This document shows, in pieces, positions 27,637 to 36,340 of a stretch of 64,000 nucleotides of DNA. Under the pieces are notes generated by a model that had not been told where the DNA came from, ran no database searches, and saw only the letters and a list, made by a program, of their open reading frames with translations. Origin of the DNA: Arthrobacter sp. MA-N2. GTDB lineage: Bacteria; Actinomycetota; Actinomycetes; Actinomycetales; Micrococcaceae. The first letter of the stretch is position 1, and each line of letters begins with the position of its first letter. The translations under genes were made by a program, and so were the position numbers. The stretch is from the NCBI RefSeq assembly GCF_000517125.1, contig NZ_KI912155.1, positions 311,707-375,706 of the forward strand, in the 5' to 3' direction.

Positions 27637-28877
27637 TTCGCGCCTTCTCCTGCGGGGTACGCATCATGGCCGGTGCCGACGGTGGTGTCCGCACCCGCAA
27701 TCGTGGGCTTCTCTCCGCGGAAGTTTGCGCAGCAGCCGGGCCGGCAGACGTCATACCACGGCCCCAAGCCCGTCATGGCAGGACGCTCGGCGATATAGTT
27801 CGCCACTGTTCGCTCGCAAATGAGGTCCGCGAGGCCGGAAACGAACGTGCGGTGCGTTCCCGGGGTGGGAACCCGCGTGGCGGCGAGGCCGAGGTTCTTG
27901 CACGTTTCCAGGGCCTCGGTGTCCAGGTCCCAGACCACCTCCATGTGGTCGGAAACGAAGCCGAGGGGAACGATCACGACTCCCTTGATCCCCTGCCCGG
28001 CCAACTCTTCGATGGCATCGTTGATGTCCGGCTCAAGCCAGGGAACATGCGGAGCACCGGAGCGGGACTGGTACACCAAGGACCACGGAGCGGTGAGTCC
28101 GGATTCCGCTTCGACCCGCCGGACGACCTCGGCGCCGTTGGCCAAGTGCTGGGCCACGTAGGCCGAGTCCTCCTCGAAAGCGCGCGGCTCGGCGTCTGAA
28201 CGGCCCGCGGCTTCGGCATCACGCGTGGGAATGGAGTGGGTGGCAAACAGGATGTGGATCGGAGCGTCCTGGAGGCCGGCTTCGGCCAGTTTTTGCTGGA
28301 CTTCCGCCAGTCCTGCCGCAGTTCCCTCGACAAAGGGCTCGACAAAGCCGGGGTGGTCGAAATACTGACGGACTTTGTCTACTTCGAGTTTGCCGTCAAG
28401 GCCGCTCTCCGTCAGCGCGATGCCGATGTCCTCCCGGTATTGGCGGCAGCTGGAGTAGCAGGAGTAGACGCTGGTGGTGACCATCAGCAGCTTTCGGTGG
28501 CCGGCGTCGTAGGCTTCCTGGAGCGTCTGCGGAATGTAGGGGTCCCAGTTGCGGTTGCCCCACAACACCGGCAGGCTGATGCCGCGGCCAGCGAGCTCTG
28601 CCTCGAGGGCCGCCTTGAGGTTCCTGTTTTGTTGGTTGATGGGGCTGATGCCGCCGAATGCGCGGTAGTGGTGGGATACCTCTTCGAGGCGCTCATCCGG
28701 GATGCCGCGCCCGCGGGTCACGTTGCGCAGGAAGGGAATGACATCGTCCTGGCCTTCGGGACCGCCGAAGGAGGCGAGGAGGACGGCGTCGTACTCTTTG
28801 GGAGCCATGCGCCCGGCCTCGGTGACCTCATTGACTTCGGTGAGGCTGGTGGACCCGGTGGAGTGGCGGCCGCTCAT
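27633..28877 (-). CDS. hemH: Coproporphyrin ferrochelatase (HemH/CpfC)
   Basis: In Gram-positive bacteria this enzyme inserts iron into coproporphyrin III. The 414-residue protein has the core ferrochelatase pattern YDAVLLASFGGPEGQDDV, FGGISPINQQNRNL, LFATHSIPTRDA (the conserved His-Ser) and VIVPLGFVSDHMEVVWDLD. It has a longer N-terminus than Bacillus enzymes and a C-terminal extension with CRPGCCAN, a cysteine-rich patch like the iron-sulfur binding tail of actinobacterial ferrochelatases. The start overlaps hemQ (ATGA). Confidence 0.96.
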   Translation of the reverse strand: MSGRHSTGSTSLTEVNEVTEAGRMAPKEYDAVLLASFGGPEGQDDVIPFLRNVTRGRGIPDERLEEVSHHYRAFGGISPINQQNRNLKAALEAELAGRGISLPVLWGNRNWDPYIPQTLQEAYDAGHRKLLMVTTSVYSCYSSCRQYREDIGIALTESGLDGKLEVDKVRQYFDHPGFVEPFVEGTAAGLAEVQQKLAEAGLQDAPIHILFATHSIPTRDAEAAGRSDAEPRAFEEDSAYVAQHLANGAEVVRRVEAESGLTAPWSLVYQSRSGAPHVPWLEPDINDAIEELAGQGIKGVVIVPLGFVSDHMEVVWDLDTEALETCKNLGLAATRVPTPGTHRTFVSGLADLICERTVANYIAERPAMTGLGPWYDVCRPGCCANFRGEKPTIAGADTTVGTGHDAYPAGEGAK

Positions 28878-29575
28878 GCAAGAACCTCAGCGATCTCCGC
28901 AGTTGTGATTCGGCGACCGGTATAGAACGGGATTTCCTCCCGCACGTGGTTGCGGGCATCGGTGGCCCGCAAGTGGCGCATGAGGTCAACCAGGTCAACC
29001 AGTTCGGGCGCTTCCAGGCCGAGGATCCATTCCCAGTCGCCCAGGGCGAAGGAGGACACGGTGTTGGAGAGGACCTGCGGGAAGTCGCGGCCAAGCATGC
29101 CGTGATCGCGCAGCATCTTGCCGCGCTCGTCGGCCGGAAGGATATACCACTCGTAGGAGCGGACGAACGGGTAGACGCACAGCCAGGTGCTGGGTTCCAC
29201 GCCACGGGCGTAGGCCGGAGCGTGGTTCTTGGCGAATTCGGCTTCGCGGTGGACACCCATGGCGGACCATACGATCTCGGTGCCGGCGAACAGCGTGCTG
29301 CGACGGATGTCACGGACGGCCTGTTGCAGGGCTTCGGGCTTGGCCCCGTGGAGCCACACCATGATGTCGGCGTCGGAACGCATGGCGGAGACGTCATAGC
29401 TTCCGCGAAGGACGACGCCGTCCTCGGCGAGCTTGGCAGTCAGCTGATCGAAATCCCGGGCAGCATCGGCGCTGCGCAAGACATCTCCCGACCGCTTGAA
29501 CACGGTCCACAGCGTAAAGTACTGCTCTTCGGATTCAGCAGTTTTAGTGACAGATTCGGCAGAAGTGTGGCTCAT
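28874..29575 (-). CDS. hemQ: Coproheme decarboxylase HemQ (ChdC)
   Basis: HemQ, of the chlorite-dismutase fold, oxidatively decarboxylates coproheme to haem b with peroxide. The 233-residue protein shows YFTLWTVFKRSGDV at the N-terminus, VRSYEWYILPADERGKMLRD with the conserved tyrosines, and FALGDWEWILGLEAPEL. Its presence proves the coproporphyrin-dependent route. The ATG at 29575 (MSHTSAES) fits the family length; the open frame to 29620 runs into a palindrome. It starts the downstream half of the haem cluster. Confidence 0.96.
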   Translation of the reverse strand: MSHTSAESVTKTAESEEQYFTLWTVFKRSGDVLRSADAARDFDQLTAKLAEDGVVLRGSYDVSAMRSDADIMVWLHGAKPEALQQAVRDIRRSTLFAGTEIVWSAMGVHREAEFAKNHAPAYARGVEPSTWLCVYPFVRSYEWYILPADERGKMLRDHGMLGRDFPQVLSNTVSSFALGDWEWILGLEAPELVDLVDLMRHLRATDARNHVREEIPFYTGRRITTAEIAEVLA

Positions 29576-29608
29576 GATCCAAGTCTGCCCCGTCGATGCC
29601 GCTAAGTC

Positions 29609-29649
29609 GAAATGTATCACTTCTACAAAGCGTAGAAGTGATACATTTC
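29609..29649. repeat. 41-base perfect palindrome between hemY and hemQ
   Basis: GAAATGTATCACTTCTAC (29609-29626) and its exact reverse complement (29632-29649) flank the loop AAAGC. The palindrome begins inside the hemY stop codon (TGA at 29650-29648) and ends 33 bases before the hemQ ATG. It is AT-rich in a GC-rich region. On the minus strand its distal arm contains TACATT, a possible -10. It could be an operator, a processing or attenuating hairpin, or a terminator without a U-run. Confidence 0.85.
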
Positions 29650-31141
29650 ACAGTACTGCGTCGATGCACGCGGAAGTATCCGCGACTACGGCCGCCAGGC
29701 CGTTTCCGGCAAGCCAGCCGCCCACAACAGACAAACCGTCGGCTTCGGCGCAGATGCGGCGCACCTCGGCAACGCGCTGTTTATGACCGACGGCGGCAAA
29801 CGGCAAGGCGCCAGCCCAACGGACCACGTCCCAGTCGAGGACGTCTTCGCGGACAATCGGCACAGTCAGCAACGTCGAGGCATCACGGAGCGCAGCCTCG
29901 AACAATGCATCGTCATCCAGCGCGGCCGCCGACCCAGGCGCATCCCGACCTTCCCCCCGCCCGTAGGAAAGACGCAGCACATGCGTACCGGGGCCGGTTT
30001 CCCCTGCCAGCCAGTCCCATTTCGCCGTAGCATGCGTCAGTGCCTTCGCCTCGATGCCGGCGGTTTGCGGGGCGACGAGGATCCCGGTGCCGCGGGGGTG
30101 GCGGTCCAGTTCGGGCACGTCCACCACGAGCGTCACCAGGCTCACCAAGGGGCCGGCGGCGGGACGCAGCCCGGACAGCTCCGGAAGCACGTTCTCCAGC
30201 AGCCCGACGGCGGACGGACCGTCGAGCGCCACTACCAGCCGCCCGGCGTCGTAGGTTTTTCCTGCCGCTATGGCCTGCCAACCGCCGTCAACATGGTTGA
30301 TGGTATCCACCCGCGCTCCCGTAACGAGAGTCACGCCTTGCGAGCTCAACTCCGCAACGAGGACGGAGACAAGGGTGTTCATTCCACCTTTCAAGCCACC
30401 GACCGCGGATCCGGCCTTCGCTGCTACGGCACCGCTTGGTCTTGTTGGACTTGACGACGCTTGCCCGGCCTTGCGCTGGCTGGCCACCGCCCCGGCCAAC
30501 GAGCCGTGCTGACGCAAAGCTGAACGGAGGCCGGGGGCCACCATGTCGACGTCGAGCAGACCTGGATCGGCAGAGTGCACTCCCCCGACCACCGGCGCCA
30601 CAAGCCGTTCGAGCACCCGCTTGCCCATCCGCGCCCGGACCAACGCGGAAACGCTCGTAACCTCGGCGGAGGTGCCCACCGAGCTGGGCAAGTAGCGGTC
30701 CACGGAGGCTCGCAACGATCCCGCGAACCCCAGGGAACGCCGAACCTCGGGATCCCACGGGTTCGCGGGAATTCCGAGCACGCCGGTCTTGGGGAGTTCT
30801 TGGGCACCGCCGGGCAACTGCACCCAGGCGCCCCCTGGATGTGGCGCAACGATGTTGTCCCCGAGTCCGAGCTCGCGGGCAAGATCGGCCACCGCGGTAG
30901 AACGCGTGGCGAAGGATTCCGCCCCGCTGTCCAGCGCAAGGCCACCAACGGTGTGGCTTCCCACGCAACCGCCCCACGCGTCGTTCGCTTCGAGCACGGT
31001 GACCGTTATCCCGGCTTTGGCCAGGCGGTACGCGGCGAGCAGACCGGAGATGCCGCCGCCCACGACGATGGCTCCTAGTCCGGCTGGCGCCTCCCCATTG
31101 AGTGCGTGTCCGGGCTGTGGACGTCCGCCGCGCATGGGCAC
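29648..31141 (-). CDS. hemY: Coproporphyrinogen III oxidase (HemY/CgoX), FAD-dependent
   Basis: This flavoprotein oxidises coproporphyrinogen III to coproporphyrin III in the Gram-positive pathway. The 497-residue protein has the FAD dinucleotide fold AIVVGGGISGLLAAYRLAKA near residue 22, GGCVGSHTVGGLALDSGAES, a substrate domain, and the C-terminal FAD motif GLSVVGGWLAGNGLAAVV. The GTG at 31141 shares a base with the hemE TAG; ATG 31135 is an alternative. A 41-base palindrome starts in its stop codon. Confidence 0.95.
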   Translation of the reverse strand: MPMRGGRPQPGHALNGEAPAGLGAIVVGGGISGLLAAYRLAKAGITVTVLEANDAWGGCVGSHTVGGLALDSGAESFATRSTAVADLARELGLGDNIVAPHPGGAWVQLPGGAQELPKTGVLGIPANPWDPEVRRSLGFAGSLRASVDRYLPSSVGTSAEVTSVSALVRARMGKRVLERLVAPVVGGVHSADPGLLDVDMVAPGLRSALRQHGSLAGAVASQRKAGQASSSPTRPSGAVAAKAGSAVGGLKGGMNTLVSVLVAELSSQGVTLVTGARVDTINHVDGGWQAIAAGKTYDAGRLVVALDGPSAVGLLENVLPELSGLRPAAGPLVSLVTLVVDVPELDRHPRGTGILVAPQTAGIEAKALTHATAKWDWLAGETGPGTHVLRLSYGRGEGRDAPGSAAALDDDALFEAALRDASTLLTVPIVREDVLDWDVVRWAGALPFAAVGHKQRVAEVRRICAEADGLSVVGGWLAGNGLAAVVADTSACIDAVL

Positions 31142-32283
31142 TAGACCGCCGGGATCGAGTGGATGAGTTCCACGACGCGGGTCAGGACGGCAGGGTCAGT
31201 CTCCGGAGGTACCCCGTGACCAAGGTTCAGGACGTGGCCCGGGGCCGTGGAGCCGGCCGCGATCACTTCGCGAACGTGGGCTTCCAGGACTTCCCACGGC
31301 GCCGAAAGCAGCGCGGGGTCGATGTTGCCCTGCAACGGCACGGTGCCGCCCAGGCGCCGGTTTGCCTCGTCCAGCGGGAGGCGGTAATCCACGCCCACGA
31401 CATCCACTCCAACGTCGCGCATCGCGACGAGCAACTCGGACGTGCCGGTACCGAAGTGGACCAAGGGCGCTCCGAGGTGGCGGACATGGTCGAGGGCGCG
31501 CGTCGAGGCCGGGGCAACGTACTTTGCGTAGTCGGCCAGGCCGAGGGAACCGGCCCAGGAGTCGAACAACTGACCGGCCGAAGCTCCGGCTTCCAACTGG
31601 GCCCGCAGGAACATGCCGGAAGCGTCCGCAGCCCAGTTGGCCAGGGCAGTCCAGGTTTCCGGGTCGGCGTGCATCATGGTGCGCGGGCCCAGGTGGTCAC
31701 GGGAAGGCTTGCCTTCCACCATGTACGCGGCGAGGGTGAACGGCGCGCCGGCGAAGCCGATCAGGGGCGTAGTCCCCAGCTCAGCGACCGTCAGGCGTAC
31801 GGCCTCGCGGATCGGCTCGAGAGCCTCCCACGTCAGTTGCGGCAGCGCCGCGACGTCGGCGGCGCTGCGGATCGGCTTGTCCAGGACGGGCCCGACGCCG
31901 GGGACGATATCCACGCCGACGCCTGCCAGCTTGAGCGGGATGACGATGTCGGAGAAAAAGATGGCAGCGTCAACATCGTGGCGGCGGACCGGCTGCAGGG
32001 TGATCTCGGATGCGAGCTCGGGACGTAAACAGGATTCCAGCATCGCCACACCCTCACGGACCTTGAGGTACTCGGGCAACGATCGGCCGGCCTGCCGCAT
32101 GAACCACACCGGACGGCGGGACGGTTTGCCGCCACGATATGCCTGGATCAGCGGGGAGTCCGCGGTTCGGCCATCCATGAGCGGATGGTTTGCGTCCAGG
32201 CTTGGGGCGGCGGCGCCTGAAACACCGCTGGCCGGTCCGCCGTCGACAGACACGGAGTGAGGCAATGCAGAACTGGAAGTCAT
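31141..32283 (-). CDS. hemE: Uroporphyrinogen decarboxylase HemE
   Basis: HemE decarboxylates uroporphyrinogen III to coproporphyrinogen III. The core after a 40-residue Ala/Ser/Gly-rich extension shows the signature RRPVWFMRQAGRSLPEY, FSDIVIPLKLAGVGVDIVPG, GFAGAPFTLAAYMVEG and the GNIDPALL region. I start at ATG 32283 (MTSSSAL), giving 380 residues; the frame is open to 32382 but that part overlaps the hemA promoter area. It heads the minus-strand haem operon, divergent from hemA. Confidence 0.96.
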   Translation of the reverse strand: MTSSSALPHSVSVDGGPASGVSGAAAPSLDANHPLMDGRTADSPLIQAYRGGKPSRRPVWFMRQAGRSLPEYLKVREGVAMLESCLRPELASEITLQPVRRHDVDAAIFFSDIVIPLKLAGVGVDIVPGVGPVLDKPIRSAADVAALPQLTWEALEPIREAVRLTVAELGTTPLIGFAGAPFTLAAYMVEGKPSRDHLGPRTMMHADPETWTALANWAADASGMFLRAQLEAGASAGQLFDSWAGSLGLADYAKYVAPASTRALDHVRHLGAPLVHFGTGTSELLVAMRDVGVDVVGVDYRLPLDEANRRLGGTVPLQGNIDPALLSAPWEVLEAHVREVIAAGSTAPGHVLNLGHGVPPETDPAVLTRVVELIHSIPAV

Positions 32284-32391
32284 GCCTTCGATTGTGCCGA
32301 AGTTCGGGGTCAAAAGATAACGACAGCCTGTCCCGCGCGCAACGACGTGACGGACGTCACTCCTGACAGTGCGGAGAACCACTGGCGCGCG

Positions 32392-32422
32392 TTGTTCTAC
32401 ATGGCGACGAAAAAGCTATGAT
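32392..32422 (+). promoter_or_regulatory. Predicted hemA promoter
   Basis: TTGTTC (32392-32397) and TATGAT (32417-32422) are separated by 19 bases; TATGAT ends nine bases before the GTG at 32432, so the transcript would have almost no leader. It lies in the 148-base hemE/hemA divergent gap. Confidence 0.45.
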
Positions 32423-32431
32423 TACTCTGCT

Positions 32432-33757
32432 GTGGTTCTTTTTTCATTGGTGGCTACACACGCCGACATCGATCTTGAGACCGTCGCTCAGTTGAGCAAC
32501 GGTTCATCCGAGGTTGCCTCGTTCGCCTTGGCCGATTCCCGACTTGTCTCCGGCACCGTGGTCCTGGCCACCTGCAACCGCTACGAAATCTATGGCGAAA
32601 CGCCCCACGCTGAGAACCTTGAAGCCGCCCGCTCGGCACTCGTCGCCCAGATCAGCGGACTGAGTGGGCTCAACGAACAAGTCGTTTCGCGTGCCTTCAG
32701 CACCCGCACCGGTCCTGAGGTCAGCAGGCACCTCTTCACCGTCAGCGCCGGACTGGATTCCGCCGTCGTCGGCGAACGCGAAATCGCCGGCCAAGTACGC
32801 CGCGCCCTCATCACCGCCCAGCATGAAGGAACCGCAAGCCCCGGACTGGTCCGGCTGTTCCAGGCGGCTTCCAAGACCGCCAAGGATGTCGGGGCGCAGA
32901 CCGCTCTTGGCTCGCGTGGCCTGTCCATCGTGTCCGTCGCCTTGGACCTCGCTACAGATCTTTCGGAGAACGCCGACTGGAGCACCAAGAAGGTCGTGGT
33001 CTTCGGAACGGGCGCCTACGCCGGCGCCACGATGTCGCTGCTCCGTGAACGCGGCTGCACGGACGTCTCGGTGTACTCGTCGTCCGGCCGGGCCGGGACT
33101 TTCGTGGCGACCCGCGGCGGTACCGCGCTCGACGCCGAAACCCTCCCCGCCGCCGTCGCCGCCGCCGATGTCATGATCGGCTGCAGCGGATCGGACACCC
33201 GCGTTGAGGCCGCAGAGCTTGCCAAGGTCCGCGCGGCGTCCACCCAGACGCTCATCGCGATCGACCTCGCACTCACCCACGACTTCGATCCCGCAGTCGG
33301 CGAGCTCGACGGCGTTGAACTGCTGACGCTCGAATCCGTGCGGCTGGCGGCACCTCAGGAACAGGCGGAATCCCTGGCACAGGCGAGCACCATTGTTTCC
33401 GGAGCGGCAACGGCCTTCGAACAAGAGCGCGAAGCCCGCTCCGTCGACTCGGCCATTGTGGCACTGCGCCGCCACACCATGAACGTGCTCGACGCCGAGA
33501 TGGAAAAAGTCCGGGCCCGGCACGGCTGCACCGCTGCGGCCGAGGAAGTGGAATTCGCCCTCCGGCGCATGGTCAAGCAACTGCTCCATATTCCTACGGT
33601 CCGCGCGCGCGAACTAGCGGCCAATGGCCAGCAGGACGATTACGTGGCAGCCTTGGAGGCCTTGTACGGCATCCAAGTGGAGCAGCCAGTCCCGTCACCC
33701 GAGGCCGAGTGCCCGGTTGACCACCAGCAGGCGCCAACGCAGGCTGAAAGCGCCTAG
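32432..33757 (+). CDS. hemA: Glutamyl-tRNA reductase HemA
   Basis: HemA makes glutamate-1-semialdehyde from glutamyl-tRNA with NADPH, the first committed haem step. The 441-residue protein begins [20 protein letters not shown] and has the catalytic cysteine at residue 48 in [27 protein letters not shown], the NADPH fold [13 protein letters not shown] and a C-terminal dimerisation helix. I use GTG 32432 because the earlier open part has no family similarity. It is divergent from hemE, so the pathway's entry enzyme has its own promoter. Confidence 0.96.
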   Translation: MVLFSLVATHADIDLETVAQLSNGSSEVASFALADSRLVSGTVVLATCNRYEIYGETPHAENLEAARSALVAQISGLSGLNEQVVSRAFSTRTGPEVSRHLFTVSAGLDSAVVGEREIAGQVRRALITAQHEGTASPGLVRLFQAASKTAKDVGAQTALGSRGLSIVSVALDLATDLSENADWSTKKVVVFGTGAYAGATMSLLRERGCTDVSVYSSSGRAGTFVATRGGTALDAETLPAAVAAADVMIGCSGSDTRVEAAELAKVRAASTQTLIAIDLALTHDFDPAVGELDGVELLTLESVRLAAPQEQAESLAQASTIVSGAATAFEQEREARSVDSAIVALRRHTMNVLDAEMEKVRARHGCTAAAEEVEFALRRMVKQLLHIPTVRARELAANGQQDDYVAALEALYGIQVEQPVPSPEAECPVDHQQAPTQAESA

Positions 33758-33828
33758 CCCACGCGTCCCCACCGCCCCCGGTGGCTCTTCGCTTCGCTGA
33801 GAGCATGCGCTTCCCTGATCGCCAGGAA

Positions 33829-33851
33829 TGGACATAACAGGATTATGTCCA
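33829..33851. terminator. Hairpin after hemA
   Basis: TGGACATAA (33829-33837) and TTATGTCCA (33843-33851) pair perfectly around CAGGA, between hemA and the convergent SDR gene. There is no T-run, so termination is inferred from position only. Confidence 0.45.
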
Positions 33852-33883
33852 CCGGCAATGCCTACCAATGAGCATGTCCCTTG

Positions 33884-33961
33884 CGGCGGGCGGTGGTGGG
33901 GGGCGTGTGGTGGGGGCGGCGGGCGGTGGTGGGCGGCGCGTGATGGTTGGGCGGGGGTGGC
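33884..33961 (+). repeat. G-rich tract with G-quadruplex-like runs
   Basis: About 78 bases are almost only G with C, T and a few A, including GGGCGG, GGTGGTGGGGGG, GGTGGGGGCGG and GGGCGGGGGTGG. Several G3+ runs with short gaps lie on the plus strand between convergent hemA and the SDR gene. No gene is supported in it. Confidence 0.7.
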
Positions 33962-33974
33962 GAACACCGGGGTC

Positions 33975-34967
33975 TTATGTGAACGCGTTAACGCCTGTCA
34001 TCTCGGCAGACACAGCCCACAGCCTCGCCGCGGCTTCCGGATCGACGGCGTGCGCATCCACTCCTTGGTACCGTGCCAAGGGCGAAGCCGGGTCCGTTGG
34101 CTTGGCGATATCACAGTCTTCGCAGTACACCCCGCCCATGCCTGCCAGGGCCGGTGACGTAGCTGCCCAAGTGGACGTGGCGGCGCCCTGTTCCGGAGTC
34201 TTGAACCCCTCCCTGACCTTGCCTGCGGCGTCCATCCATCCCGCCGCGACGATCTCTTCCCGTGGCAAGTGGCGCTGAAGCTCGGTCATGATGCCGCCGG
34301 GATGGACCGCGAAGGCGCGCACTCCAGCTGACTTGCCCAGTCGGTCCAGCTCCACGGCGAACAGCGCGTTGGCCGTCTTTGCCTGGCCGTAGGCCTTCCA
34401 TTTGTCGTAACCGTTCTCGAAATTGATGTCCTCGAAGCGGATCGGCGAGAGTTTGTGCCCTGTGGAGGACAAGGAGACGACGCGAGCCGAACCGGCAGCT
34501 GCCAGAGCGGGCCACAAAATGTTAAGAAGCGTGAAGTGGCCCAAGTGGTTGGTCGCGAACTGGGATTCCCAGCCCGGACCCACGCGTTGCTCCGGGCTGG
34601 CCATGATGGCTGCGTTGTTGATCAGGATGTCCAGCGTTTCGTTCGATCCGAGGAAGCGTTCCGCGAAATCCTTCACTGCGCGCTGCTCGGCGAGATCCAA
34701 GGCCTCCACCGTCACATGCTCCGGAGCGAGTCCGGCCGAGGCAAGGACGTCCTTCGCGTGCTCCGGGCGCCGGGCAGGAACCGTGATCTGGGCTCCAGCA
34801 GAGGCCAGTGCCCGCACCGTTTCCAAGCCCAAGCCGGAATAGCCTCCGGTGACTATGGCCGTCTTGCCCCGGAGATCCACTCCCGCGACAACGTCCGACG
34901 CCGTGGAGTCGTGGCCGAAACCCGATCCGATGGGATGCTGGGGGGTGATCAAGGATTCCTCGTTCAT
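33975..34967 (-). CDS. Short-chain dehydrogenase/reductase (SDR)
   Basis: This 330-residue NAD(P)-dependent oxidoreductase has the cofactor motif TAIVTGGYSGLGLETV, LDILINNAAIMASPE, and the catalytic Tyr-x-x-x-Lys in AYGQAKTANALFAVEL. It resembles the retinol/protochlorophyllide-reductase-like SDR group; substrate unknown. ATG 34967 has AAAGG seven bases upstream, better than the frame's first ATG at 35003. It follows moeZ across a 75-base gap with a tandem repeat and could be cotranscribed with it. Confidence 0.9.
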   Translation of the reverse strand: MNEESLITPQHPIGSGFGHDSTASDVVAGVDLRGKTAIVTGGYSGLGLETVRALASAGAQITVPARRPEHAKDVLASAGLAPEHVTVEALDLAEQRAVKDFAERFLGSNETLDILINNAAIMASPEQRVGPGWESQFATNHLGHFTLLNILWPALAAAGSARVVSLSSTGHKLSPIRFEDINFENGYDKWKAYGQAKTANALFAVELDRLGKSAGVRAFAVHPGGIMTELQRHLPREEIVAAGWMDAAGKVREGFKTPEQGAATSTWAATSPALAGMGGVYCEDCDIAKPTDPASPLARYQGVDAHAVDPEAAARLWAVSAEMTGVNAFT

Positions 34968-35007
34968 ATCAGGACCTTTCGTGTGCCGGCGCCAGGTTTC
35001 CAAGGGT

Positions 35008-35043
35008 GCTGGGGTTGCTGGGGTTGCTGGGGTTGCTGGGGTT
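35008..35043. repeat. Four tandem copies of the 9-mer GCTGGGGTT
   Basis: GCTGGGGTT is repeated four times without change between the end of moeZ and the SDR start. Such short perfect arrays can vary in copy number by slippage. It ends at the moeZ stop codon. Confidence 0.85.
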
Positions 35044-36254
35044 CAGTAAACCGGTTTGCCCGGCTCGACGTCGCGCACCCAGGCAAGTATCCCGCCGTCG
35101 AGGTGGCTGACGTGGGTATAGCCCGCCCGCTGTGCCGCCGCCAGCACGGCGGCCGAACGGGTCCCGCCTTTGCAATGAAACACAATCTCTTTGTCTTGCG
35201 GTAGTTCCGTCCAGGCCTCCCCCGCCAGGATGCGCCCTTGCGGGATGAGCACCGAACCATCGATGCTCACAATCTCGTGTTCACCGATCTCGCGGACATC
35301 CACCAGTTCAAAGTCGCGTTCCCCCGCCGCGCGGGCTTCGAGCATCCCGGAAAGTTCGGTGGCCGTAACAGTGCGAATCGAGTCGTCCGCGGGCTCCGGG
35401 GTGATGCCGCAAAAAGCCTCATAGTCGGTCAATTCGGTGATGGGTTCGGCCGCCGGATCCTTCGAAACCTTGATTTCGCGCCAACTGCCGCCAAGCGCAT
35501 CAAAGAGCGCCACACGCCCCAGCATGGAGCGCCCGACGCCGGTGATCAGCTTCACTGCCTCCGTCACCATAAGCGAGCCGACGGCAGCGCACAGCATGCC
35601 GAACACGCCACCCTCGCCGCAGGACGGGACCGAACCGGCCGGAGGAGCTTCGGGGTACAGATCGCGGTAGCTGGGGCCGTGCTTCTCCCAGAACACGCTG
35701 ACCTGGCCGTCGAAGCGGAAGATGGACCCCCAGACGTAGGGTTTGCCGAGAATCGCGGCAGCATCGTTCACGAGGTAGCGGGTGGCGAAGTTATCCGCGC
35801 CGTCGAGGATGAGATCATACCCGGCGAAAAGCTCCAAAGCGTTGGAGGAGTCCAGGCGAACGTTGTGCAGCTGGACGTTGACGAGGGGATTGAGTTCCTT
35901 GATGGCATCCCGGGCCGATTCAATCTTCGGGCGGCCCACATCTCCCACCCCGTGGATGATCTGACGTTGCAGGTTGCTGAGATCCACGTCGTCGTCGTCC
36001 ACGATTCCGAGCGTTCCCACCCCTGCGGCGGCCAGGTACAGCAGGGCAGGAGAGCCCAGCCCGCCGGCACCGATCACCAGGACTTTCGCATTCTTGAGGC
36101 GCCGCTGACCCACCACGCCGATTTCGGGAATAATGAGGTGGCGCGAGTAGCGTTCCACCTCATCGGTGGTCAGTTCCGCGGCCGGTTCCACGAGTGGCGG
36201 CAGTGCGGAAGAAGTCGAGGGCGGCAACGTTTGGGCAGCAAGAGTATTGGCCAT
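35043..36254 (-). CDS. moeZ: MoeZ: E1-like adenylyltransferase with C-terminal rhodanese domain
   Basis: MoeZ adenylates and thiolates ubiquitin-like sulfur carriers (such as MoaD, CysO or ThiS). The 403-residue protein has a ThiF/MoeB domain: nucleotide loop GAGGLGS (62-68), DDDDVDLSNLQRQ, and Cys 212 in PSCGEGG. The rhodanese domain ends with the persulfide loop HCKGGTRS, Cys 361. The zinc CxxC pairs of classic MoeB are absent. TACTTT lies five bases before the ATG, a leaderless-type promoter. Proximity to thiS suggests it may supply thiamine thiocarboxylate too, which is inference. Confidence 0.94.
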   Translation of the reverse strand: MANTLAAQTLPPSTSSALPPLVEPAAELTTDEVERYSRHLIIPEIGVVGQRRLKNAKVLVIGAGGLGSPALLYLAAAGVGTLGIVDDDDVDLSNLQRQIIHGVGDVGRPKIESARDAIKELNPLVNVQLHNVRLDSSNALELFAGYDLILDGADNFATRYLVNDAAAILGKPYVWGSIFRFDGQVSVFWEKHGPSYRDLYPEAPPAGSVPSCGEGGVFGMLCAAVGSLMVTEAVKLITGVGRSMLGRVALFDALGGSWREIKVSKDPAAEPITELTDYEAFCGITPEPADDSIRTVTATELSGMLEARAAGERDFELVDVREIGEHEIVSIDGSVLIPQGRILAGEAWTELPQDKEIVFHCKGGTRSAAVLAAAQRAGYTHVSHLDGGILAWVRDVEPGKPVY

Positions 36255-36259
36255 ACTTC

Positions 36260-36265
36260 AAAGTA
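36260..36265 (-). promoter_or_regulatory. Predicted -10 (TACTTT) before moeZ
   Basis: TACTTT on the minus strand ends five bases before the moeZ ATG and forms part of the small palindrome TACTTCAAAGTA. Confidence 0.35.
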
Positions 36266-36340
36266 TCCCTGCCGGTGCCGCCCGGTCATATTACCGCGCA
36301 GTATTGTGGTCATAACTGCATAAGGAAAGGCGGCAGACAA

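Noticed and set aside
33828..34278. Small plus-strand frames in the G-rich gap after hemA
   Set aside because: Low-complexity Gly/Val/Arg translations that overlap the SDR gene on the other strand; no ribosome binding site.
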